In this document: piece by piece, positions 1-4,765 of the stretch
How the letters are laid out: the number at the start of each line of letters is the position of its first letter
How positions within the stretch are numbered: position 1 is the stretch's first letter
Origin: an uncultured Coriobacteriaceae bacterium
GTDB taxonomy: Bacteria; Actinomycetota; Coriobacteriia; Coriobacteriales; Atopobiaceae
Length of the DNA: 6,197 nt
Assembly (NCBI GenBank): GCA_900544655.1
Contig: UQWE01000077.1
Span: forward strand, 1 to 6,197
Direction of reading: 5' to 3'
Program-made: the position numbers and the translations under genes
The notes under the pieces: model-generated
What the model saw: the letters and a program-made list of their open reading frames with translations, nothing else
Told to the model about the DNA's origin: nothing
Databases searched by the model: none

Positions 1-315
1 CCGGAGGCGGCGGCCATCTCGATGACCGCGAGGCCACCCGGCAGAAGCCCGTAGCTCGCCTCGACGGGGCGGTCCAGCGGGTCCGCGACGCTAAGCGTCA
101 CGCGCTCGCCGCCGAGGGAGGCCACCAGGGCGTCAACCGTGCCTTCTCCGCCGTCGGCGACCTCCAAGGAGGAGAAGGTCGCGTTTGGAAAGAAGGCTGC
201 GGCTTTCTCCGGCAAAAAGACTACGGGGGGCGACGTCCTCGGCCAGAAGCTCAGCGGAGCGAGCCGAGGAGATGGTGCCCTTGAATGAGTCACATGCGAA
301 AAGGAACCGCGTCAT
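1..315 (-). pseudogene. glxK: Glycerate kinase, N-terminal part, frame broken (partial at window edge)
   Basis: Glycerate kinases (GarK/GlxK family) phosphorylate D-glycerate with ATP to 2- or 3-phosphoglycerate in the cytoplasm. The ATG at 315 gives MTRFLFACDSFKGTISS, matching the family N-terminus (xxxAPDSFKGxxS). About 60 codons later this frame stops at 135-133. The family sequence resumes in another frame: EKAAAFFPNATFSSLEVADGG, then EGTVDALVASLGGE and, at the edge, AVIEMAAAS. These are the conserved DGGEGT and IEMAxAS blocks, and that frame is open to base 1. The two halves join exactly if 31 bases (207-237) are removed, giving 30 residues between DSFKG and DGGEGT as in GarK. The start lies 5 bases after the aldolase stop, so it is translationally linked to that gene. 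The rest of the gene is beyond the window. Either it is a true pseudogene, or a one-base error in the G6 run (225-230) or A5 run (214-218) hides an intact gene with about 10 extra residues. Family identity is confident; functional status is open. Confidence 0.85.
207..237. other. 31-base extra segment disrupting the glycerate kinase frame
   Basis: Compared with the spacing expected between the DSFKG and DGGEGT motifs of glycerate kinases, this segment is surplus. It is bounded by near-identical short direct repeats: CTCCGGC begins it at 207 and CTCGGC follows it at 238. It contains an A5 run (214-218) and a G6 run (225-230). Length 31 is not a multiple of three, so it shifts the frame; a 30-base version would be an in-frame 10-residue insertion. 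It could be a small duplication or insertion, or a lineage-specific loop plus a sequencing slip. The family spacing used is from memory. Confidence 0.55.
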
Positions 316-320
316 TGGAA

Positions 321-1211
321 TTAATCCGTCTCTTCCATCTTGTCGTCGGAGAACTGGTAACGGCCCGCGGAGCCGAAGAGGTCCATGTAGCGCTCGAGCC
401 ACTTGGAGGCCTTCTCCTCGGCGTCGGTCGCGACGAAGATGTAGTCGGGGTTCTCGTTCTTCGCGAGGAACTCGCGGACGTCGCCGACGTAGGCGCGGGA
501 GTAGTCAGTCCAGAGGTTGACCTTGTTGATGCCGCCGGCCACGGCCTTCTGGAAGTTCTCGTCGCCTGCGCCGGAGCCGCCGTGGAGGACGAGCGGGTAG
601 TCCTGGCCGAGGGCGGCCTTGATCTCGGCGAGGCGCTCGAAGTCGAGCTGGGGCACGTAGTCGGCAGGGTACTTGCCGTGAGCGGTGCCGATGGCAACCG
701 CAAGGCAGTCGCAGCCGGTGCGCTCGACGAACTCGACGGCCATGTCCACCTTGGTGTACATGTCGTCGGAACGGCCGTCGCCCTCGGCGGCCTGGCCGAC
801 GTGGCCGAGCTCGGCCTCGACCGAGGCGCCGTGGGAGTGGGCAAAGGCCACGACCTGCTGGACGCGGCGGATATTCTCTTCGAAGGGCAGGCTGGAGGCG
901 TCGCACATGACGCTCGAGAAGCCGGCCTTGATGCAGCGGCAGATGTCCTCGAACTCCGCGCCGTGGTCGAGGTTAAGCGCCACGGGGACGTTCAGGGGCT
1001 CTGCGATGGCCTTGACCATGGGGGCCCAGACCTCGGGGGTGGCGTTCATCTTGAACTGACGGGGAGACAGGTCGAGGATGACCGCGGACTTCTTGGCCTC
1101 GGCGGCCATGCAGGCGGCCTTGACCATGTTGTAGCTGGGGCAGTTCGGCGCGGGGACCGCGTAGTGGTTGACGCTTGCGTGCTGGAGAATTTCCTTCATG
1201 GAGGTGTACAT
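321..1211 (-). CDS. Class II (zinc) ketose-phosphate aldolase, fructose/tagatose-bisphosphate aldolase family
   Basis: This 296-residue cytoplasmic aldolase cleaves a phosphorylated ketose into dihydroxyacetone phosphate and an aldehyde, using a metal ion. Visible motifs in order: NLDHG (80-84; catalytic Asp82 and metal ligand His83), EAELGHVG (132-139; Glu134), GTAHGKY (175-181; His179), LHGGSG (209-214; His210) and GGINKVNLWTD (226-236), the phosphate-binding loop. Length is normal for the family. The start at 1211 has a good Shine-Dalgarno (AAGGAAGGA, 7 bases upstream); an inner Met5 is less likely. It sits between EIIC, 157 bases upstream, and glycerate kinase, 5 bases downstream. The N-terminal YAVPAPNCPSYN departs from the usual YAVGAFNVNN, and the loop has NLWTD where INVNTE/D is common, so the substrate may not be fructose-1,6-bisphosphate. 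A ketose-1-phosphate or tagatose-type phosphate delivered by the neighbouring PTS is plausible. Family is certain; substrate is not. Confidence 0.95.
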   Translation of the reverse strand: MYTSMKEILQHASVNHYAVPAPNCPSYNMVKAACMAAEAKKSAVILDLSPRQFKMNATPEVWAPMVKAIAEPLNVPVALNLDHGAEFEDICRCIKAGFSSVMCDASSLPFEENIRRVQQVVAFAHSHGASVEAELGHVGQAAEGDGRSDDMYTKVDMAVEFVERTGCDCLAVAIGTAHGKYPADYVPQLDFERLAEIKAALGQDYPLVLHGGSGAGDENFQKAVAGGINKVNLWTDYSRAYVGDVREFLAKNENPDYIFVATDAEEKASKWLERYMDLFGSAGRYQFSDDKMEETD

Positions 1212-1310
1212 GCCTGAGTCCTTCCTTGCTTATATATGCGCCTGACTCGCCGGCGGAAGCTCGTTCGACCAGCCGAAAGCGGCTTACGGGTACGGCGTTA
1301 GGTATAAATA

Positions 1311-1346
1311 AGGGCGGGGAGACACGCCGTGGAGTCTCCCCGCCCT
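1311..1346 (-). terminator. Intrinsic terminator / strong hairpin after EIIC
   Basis: Perfect 13-bp inverted repeat: AGGGCGGGGAGAC (1311-1323) pairs with GTCTCCCCGCCCT (1334-1346) around a 10-base loop. Read on the minus strand it is followed directly by TTATTTATACC, a T-rich tail, so it works in the EIIC-to-aldolase direction. It begins 22 bases past the EIIC stop. It either ends most PTS transcripts or protects their 3' ends while some read through to the aldolase. No convincing separate promoter is visible between it and the aldolase. Confidence 0.8.
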
Positions 1347-1368
1347 GGCGGAGCGAACGTGCGGGGAA

Positions 1369-2505
1369 CTAGCCGAGGAGCTGGTCGAGAACGCCGTTGC
1401 CAGCCATGTCGCCATCCTCGCTGACGGGCTTGCGGAGGAGGAAGTACAGGGTGCCGTTGACGGCAGCGCCGATGAACCAGAAGGCAACGAACTGGAGCGG
1501 GTTGCTCATCATCGGGATGACGAAGACGCCGCCGTGGACAGCCGCAGACTCAAGGGCGAAGTAGCCGCAGAGGCCGCCGGAGATAGCGCCACCGACCATG
1601 CAGGGGATGATGCAGCGCCAGGTGTCCTGGACCAGGAACGGAATGACGTACTCCTGGATGTAGCAGCATGCGGGGACGAGGCCGGAGACAGTGGTCGAGC
1701 GCTCCTTCTCGGTGAACTTCTTCTTACCGGCGAAGCGGTCGATGATCTGGGCGAAGCAGACACCGAGCGGGTTCTGCATGCCGCCGCACATCTTGCAGGC
1801 CGCGGGCCCGAGGATGCCGTCGGCGTTGAGGCCGTTGGCAACAAGAGCGACTGCCTTGGAGATCGGGCCGCCCTGGTCGGTAGACATGCCGATGCCGATG
1901 GCCGCGCCAAAGACAGCACCGCCAACGCCCTGAAGGTTGGTGAGCATGGAGGTGATGGCGGTCATGAACCAGCCGATGGGCACGCCGATGACGTACCACA
2001 TGAGCAGGGAGGTCAGCGCGGTACCGACGACCGGGATGATGAGGATCGGGAACACGGACTGGACGGAGCTCGGGACCTTCTTCGAGGCATCCTTGAGGAA
2101 GTTCACGATGTAGCCAGCGACGATGCCGCCGACGACGGCGCCGAGGAAGCCGGCCTTGATGGTGTTGGAGATGACACCGACAGCGAAGCCGGGAGCGAGG
2201 CCGGGCTTATCGGAGAGGGCGTAGGCGGTGTAGGCACCGATGATGGGCACGCACACGTCGAAGATCGCGGAGCCGATGGAGTAGATCACCATGGCGAGCG
2301 AGTAATCCTTGTAGCTGCCGCCATCGACAACCAGGGCCTTCATGTCAGCCGCGATGTTGTAGCCGCCCATGGCCTTGGCGATGCCCCAAAGCACGCCGCC
2401 GCCAACGATGAACGGGATCATGTAGGAAATACCGGTGAGCACCGCGTCCCAAGCCTGACGGCCGGCGCTCTTCTTCTTTGCGTTCTTGCGCTTAATCTCA
2501 GCCAT
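1369..2505 (-). CDS. PTS fructose-family transporter, EIIC membrane subunit
   Basis: This 378-residue inner-membrane permease of the fructose-mannitol PTS family carries a sugar across the membrane while EIIB phosphorylates it. A basic N-terminus (KRKNAKKK, 5-12) precedes the first helix. Family blocks follow: ISYMIPFIVGGGVLWGIA (26-43), AYTAYALSDKPGLAPGF (91-107), AGFLGAVVGGIVAGYIV (118-134), ILIIPVVGTALTSLLMWYVIG (154-174), STDQGGPISKAV (208-219), KKFTEKER (262-269), then IQEYVIPF (283-290) and AAVHGGVFVIPM (321-332). It is a stand-alone IIC like E. coli FrwC rather than a fused IIABC. The start at 2505 lies 2 bases after the EIIB stop, with GGAGG inside the EIIB end as its ribosome site. 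Two blocks deviate: MSTDQGGP where fructose IICs usually have MxFDMGGP, and IQEYVIPF in place of TEGAIPF. This suggests a sugar other than plain fructose. Confidence 0.93.
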   Translation of the reverse strand: MAEIKRKNAKKKSAGRQAWDAVLTGISYMIPFIVGGGVLWGIAKAMGGYNIAADMKALVVDGGSYKDYSLAMVIYSIGSAIFDVCVPIIGAYTAYALSDKPGLAPGFAVGVISNTIKAGFLGAVVGGIVAGYIVNFLKDASKKVPSSVQSVFPILIIPVVGTALTSLLMWYVIGVPIGWFMTAITSMLTNLQGVGGAVFGAAIGIGMSTDQGGPISKAVALVANGLNADGILGPAACKMCGGMQNPLGVCFAQIIDRFAGKKKFTEKERSTTVSGLVPACCYIQEYVIPFLVQDTWRCIIPCMVGGAISGGLCGYFALESAAVHGGVFVIPMMSNPLQFVAFWFIGAAVNGTLYFLLRKPVSEDGDMAGNGVLDQLLG

Positions 2506-2507
2506 GG

Positions 2508-2834
2508 TTACTCAATCGCCTCCAGAACCTCGTCAACGATGCCAAGAGCAGTCTCCACCGTCATGACCTCATTGGTCTTGCAGCTCAGCGTGGGGATGGG
2601 ATCAAAGCGCTCCTCGTGCTTGATCTTGACGTCGGCCGCGATGATAGCGGCGTCGGCACGAGCGAGGTCCTCGTCGGTGATGACGTTCTCGGCACCCGTC
2701 GCGCCCTGGGTCTCAATCTTGGCCTCGCAGCCGCGGGCCTCGATGGCCTGCTGCAGAGACTCGGCAGCCATAAACGTGTGGGCAATGCCGATCTGACAAG
2801 CGGTGACGCCAACGATGAACTTCTTGCTTGCCAT
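2508..2834 (-). CDS. PTS fructose-family EIIB phosphocarrier
   Basis: This 108-residue soluble protein takes phosphate from an EIIA onto a cysteine and passes it to the sugar held by EIIC at the membrane. The active site is visible as ACQIGIAHTFMAAE (12-25), with Cys13 as the phospho-acceptor. It is followed by KIETQGATGAENVITDEDL (39-57), the conserved VETQGxxGxEN block, and AADVKIKHEERF (66-77), close to the IKFEERF of FrwB. Length is normal for a stand-alone IIB. The active-site loop reads CQIGIAHT where nearly all relatives have CPTGIAHT or CPSGVAHT. It is the first gene of the minus-strand operon, with AGGAGAAGGAGA just before the ATG at 2834. The EIIA partner is not in the window and must be supplied from elsewhere or lie beyond it. 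Confidence 0.93.
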   Translation of the reverse strand: MASKKFIVGVTACQIGIAHTFMAAESLQQAIEARGCEAKIETQGATGAENVITDEDLARADAAIIAADVKIKHEERFDPIPTLSCKTNEVMTVETALGIVDEVLEAIE

Positions 2835-2968
2835 TCTCCTTCTCCTCTCCGTTCTTTCCTTCGATGTGCAGAACCTAACCTGACCAGCGCCTCCGCCCTC
2901 TTTGGGGTTCTACTCGTGTGGAGGTTCGTTGGCATGAATCATATTTCCAACACAGGATTTGAGTGGTG

Positions 2969-2990
2969 GAACTACCGTTTTCGGTGTTTC
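2969..2990. promoter_or_regulatory. Imperfect palindrome, candidate operator for the PTS operon
   Basis: GAACTACCG (2969-2977), TTTT and CGGTGTTTC (2982-2990) form an imperfect inverted repeat with 7 of 9 positions matching; the core ACCGTTTTCGGT is exact. It lies 5 to 26 bases past the transcription start that would follow from the minus-strand TATGAT at 3007-3002, a usual position for a blocking repressor. The operator role is inferred; no regulator gene is in the window. Confidence 0.3.
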
Positions 2991-3001
2991 TTCATGTCTT
3001 C

Positions 3002-3007
3002 ATCATA
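3002..3007 (-). promoter_or_regulatory. Candidate -10 box for the PTS operon
   Basis: Minus-strand TATGAT (3007-3002) is one mismatch from TATAAT. At 17-bp spacing the -35 position reads TGTCGA, a poor match, so an activator may be needed. A perfect TTGACA lies further upstream on the same strand (3069-3064), but no good -10 sits at the right distance from it. The leader to the EIIB start would be about 160 bases. Confidence 0.3.
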
Positions 3008-3024
3008 TCTTGTTCTTGTTTTGT

Positions 3025-3052
3025 TCGACATAACTCCCATAGCAGTTAAGAT
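3025..3052 (+). promoter_or_regulatory. Candidate promoter for the PH-like membrane protein gene
   Basis: TCGACA (3025-3030, 5 of 6 to TTGACA) and TAAGAT (3047-3052, 4 of 6 to TATAAT) are separated by 16 bases. Transcription would start near 3059. An alternative -10, TATGAT at 3132-3137, lacks a recognisable -35. The arms of the GACATAAC/GTTATGTC inverted repeat cover the -35 and the start point of this candidate. Confidence 0.3.
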
Positions 3053-3067
3053 TTGCTAGGTTATGTC
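3027..3067. promoter_or_regulatory. Spaced inverted repeat GACATAAC/GTTATGTC, candidate paired operator
   Basis: GACATAAC (3027-3034) is repeated as its exact reverse complement GTTATGTC (3060-3067). Arm centres are 33 bp apart, about three helical turns, so both arms face the same side of the DNA. A second inverted repeat, TAGCA (3040-3044) and TGCTA (3054-3058), lies inside it with its centre shifted by two bases. The position between divergent genes, overlapping promoter-like hexamers on both strands, suits a shared regulator of both directions. The repeats are seen directly; the role is inference. Confidence 0.4.
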
Positions 3068-3191
3068 AATCTGCGCACACACTTTCTTCACATTTGGCGA
3101 GTCAAGCCCTATCCCGGACTCTCAAATTGCCTATGATTCGGCCAACGCAGTTACCCGCATGCGGCCGCACGCATTAAGGAAGGAGCCATAG

Positions 3192-3755
3192 ATGTCCCGC
3201 GCCCTGGAAGGTGAGAAGCTCGCCATCAACGCGAACGTCGTTCTCATCGTTTCTTATCTGTTTATGGGAATTTGCCTTCTGCTCGGCGCGATCATCGTGC
3301 TTACGCAGCCGCTGCCCTACGCGGAGAACCTGCTCGTCATGAAGGTCTGCATGGGCTGGATCATGCTCCCCGCATCGGCCTTCATCATCGGGTCGAACAT
3401 CGTAAAGATCGCCCGTCGCCGCAACGCCATCGTCATCGACGAGAATGGCATCACGGACAACACCGACTCCATGGGTTCGGGCTTCACTCCGTGGGACCAG
3501 ATCGCGGACGTACATCTGCTAAAGCTCAAGGACGACACCTTCCTGTGCGCGGTCCCCCTGGACTTCGACGAGTGGGTCAAGACCCGCAACCGCCGCCAGG
3601 CACGCCTCGCCCAGGCAAACATGGACATGGGCTTCGCCCCGATCCGCATCCAGTTCAAGAAGGCGAGCGACCGCTTCAACGCGCAGGACGGACTCGCCGC
3701 GGTCAAGCGCTTCCACCCTGAGAAAGTCAGCCGGATCAGGAAGCCCAAGTACTAA
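3192..3755 (+). CDS. STM3941-like membrane protein with PH-like domain
   Basis: This 187-residue protein has two N-terminal membrane helices (about 15-38 and 48-71), a basic stop (KIARRR, 72-77) and a cytoplasmic C-terminal domain of alternating strands. The domain begins AIVIDENGITDNTDSMGSGF (79-98), then PWDQIADVHLL (100-110), and includes the NRRQARLAQANMDMGFAPIRI stretch (133-153). This order (IIDxxGIxDN, PWxDI, ANxxxxGxPIxI) is what I recall of the STM3941 family, a PH-like membrane family of unknown function. The start has a strong ribosome site, AAGGAAGGAG, six bases before the ATG. It is divergent from the PTS operon and followed by a hairpin, so it is probably transcribed alone or first. 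No enzymatic residues are evident; a membrane-associated binding or sensing role is only a guess. The tail is strongly basic (RIRKPKY). Confidence 0.75.
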   Translation: MSRALEGEKLAINANVVLIVSYLFMGICLLLGAIIVLTQPLPYAENLLVMKVCMGWIMLPASAFIIGSNIVKIARRRNAIVIDENGITDNTDSMGSGFTPWDQIADVHLLKLKDDTFLCAVPLDFDEWVKTRNRRQARLAQANMDMGFAPIRIQFKKASDRFNAQDGLAAVKRFHPEKVSRIRKPKY

Positions 3756-3776
3756 GCACCCCATAGCCTTTCCTTC

Positions 3777-3810
3777 GAGGGCAGGCGCCAGCCTGCCCTC
3801 TCCTTTGTCG
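3777..3810 (+). terminator. Hairpin after the PH-like membrane protein gene
   Basis: GAGGGCAGGC (3777-3786) pairs perfectly with GCCTGCCCTC (3791-3800) over a GCCA loop, followed by TCCTTTGTCG, a weak T tract. It begins 21 bases after the stop codon, as expected of an intrinsic terminator, but the poor T run suggests leaky termination. Only 39 bases separate it from the next gene. Confidence 0.7.
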
Positions 3811-3839
3811 CGCTCTCATGTTTGGAGTCACATCCCGTT

Positions 3840-4763
3840 ATGCTCGCCGTCTTAGCCAAAGTCGCGTCCTTCGTCGTCATCATCCTCATAGGCGTGGCAG
3901 CGGGCCACAGCGGCAAGTTTGGGGAGGGCGCCGACCGCCTGATCTCGAAGATCGTGTTCAACCTGACGCTCCCCTGCGCCATCATCCGCGCCTTCGAGGC
4001 ATCCGAGCTCGACCGGTCGCTTTTGCCTCTCATTGCCCTCGGCTTCGTCGCGAACGCCCTGCCGTTCTTCCTCTCGCTGGCCGCATATGCCAACAAGCCG
4101 CAGGAGGAGCGAGTTCTCCAGCAGTCGAACGTCGCCGGTTTCAACATCGGTTGCTTCGCGCTCGCCTTCGTCCAAGCCTTCTTCCCCGCGCAGGGGGCGG
4201 TCGCAACCTGCCTGTTCGACGCTGGAAACTCCCTCATGTGCACCGGAGGTACCTGGGCGCTCATCCGCGCATGCGTGCTCGGTACCGGCTATCAGTGCTT
4301 CCGCGACAAAGCCAAGGTCTTTGCGCGAGCGCTCTTCTCGTCGGTGGCGTTCGACTGCTATGTGGTCCTCATCGTCATGGGCCTCTTCGGCCTGCGGATT
4401 CCGCCGGTGGCCATCACGCTCATCGACCCCATTGCAAACGCAAATTCTTTTTTGGCGATGTTCATGATCGGACTTATGATTAGGTTCACGGTCAACAAGG
4501 CAAAAGTTGTTGAACTTGTTCGCCTACTGAGCTGGCGATTCGCCTTCTCAACGCTGCTTTCGTTGACCGCGCTGTTCCTGCTGCCCTTCGACCCTGTGAC
4601 CCGCAAGGTCGTCGCCGTCCTCGCCTGGGCGCCGGCGCCCTCCATGGGGCCGGTCTATACCCTGTGGGCCGGCGGCGATAAGGGCCTGGCCGGAATGGCG
4701 AACGCATTGACCATCCTCGCGGGCATCATCATGACCTCACTCGTGATTATTCTGGGAGTGTAA
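3840..4763 (+). CDS. AEC-family (auxin efflux carrier type) permease
   Basis: This 307-residue integral membrane protein has about ten hydrophobic segments: near 5-22, 37-52, 60-82, 98-117, 123-143, 167-185, 187-215, 236-250, 255-275 and 286-306. The start is typical of the family: helix, GKFGEGADRLISKIVFNLTLPCAII (25-49; compare LSxLVxNxTLPAxI). It then has the NVAGFNIGCFALAF block (97-110) and a late WAPAPSMGPVYTLWAGGD segment (263-280) before the last helix. Bacterial AEC proteins move small organic anions such as malate or malonate; the substrate here cannot be read. I prefer ATG at 3840, with GGAG 12 bases upstream, over TTG at 3822, which has no ribosome site and would add six residues. 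The stop is 2 bases before the kinase-like gene, so the two are co-translated. Given the nearby glycerate kinase, an organic acid such as glycerate is one possible but unproven substrate. Confidence 0.85.
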   Translation: MLAVLAKVASFVVIILIGVAAGHSGKFGEGADRLISKIVFNLTLPCAIIRAFEASELDRSLLPLIALGFVANALPFFLSLAAYANKPQEERVLQQSNVAGFNIGCFALAFVQAFFPAQGAVATCLFDAGNSLMCTGGTWALIRACVLGTGYQCFRDKAKVFARALFSSVAFDCYVVLIVMGLFGLRIPPVAITLIDPIANANSFLAMFMIGLMIRFTVNKAKVVELVRLLSWRFAFSTLLSLTALFLLPFDPVTRKVVAVLAWAPAPSMGPVYTLWAGGDKGLAGMANALTILAGIIMTSLVIILGV

Positions 4764-4765
4764 CC

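Larger units (their letters stand above)
2835..3191. promoter_or_regulatory. Divergent intergenic region between the PTS operon and the PH-like membrane protein
   Basis: These 357 bases contain no convincing gene. The part from about 2930 to 3140 is clearly more AT-rich than the flanking genes. It must hold the promoter of the leftward PTS operon and probably that of the rightward gene. Individual candidate sites are listed separately. A short reading frame on the plus strand that enters here (to 3059) is an antisense shadow of EIIB running into the gap. Confidence 0.7.

Noticed and set aside
285..1217. 310-codon open frame on the plus strand opposite the aldolase
   Set aside because: It is fully antisense to a protein with all class II aldolase motifs; its Val/Gly/Asp/Ala/Leu-rich sequence has no recognisable domain and is the expected shadow of GC-biased codons.
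1231..1236. TATATA as a -10 box for the aldolase
   Set aside because: Transcription would start within or next to the AAGGAAGGA ribosome site, and the -35 position has no match; a promoter here is unlikely.
1271..1284. AGCCG-AAAG-CGGCT small hairpin before the aldolase
   Set aside because: A 5-bp stem in a GC-rich spacer is expected by chance and has no T tract.
1534..2796. 420-codon open frame on the plus strand opposite EIIC and EIIB
   Set aside because: It spans two clear PTS genes in antisense; its composition (Asp, Gly, Ala, Val repeats) is a codon-bias artefact and it has no supported start.
3159..3174. Palindrome TGCGGCCGCA within a small ATGCG/CGCAT hairpin before the ribosome site of the PH-like gene
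   Set aside because: The stem is only 5 bp and GC-rich palindromes are common at this base composition; there is no evidence for a riboswitch or leader regulator.
3822..3839. TTG start adding six residues to the AEC permease
   Set aside because: No ribosome site precedes it, and the GGAG it would overlap better serves the ATG at 3840, which also gives the usual short N-terminus before helix one.
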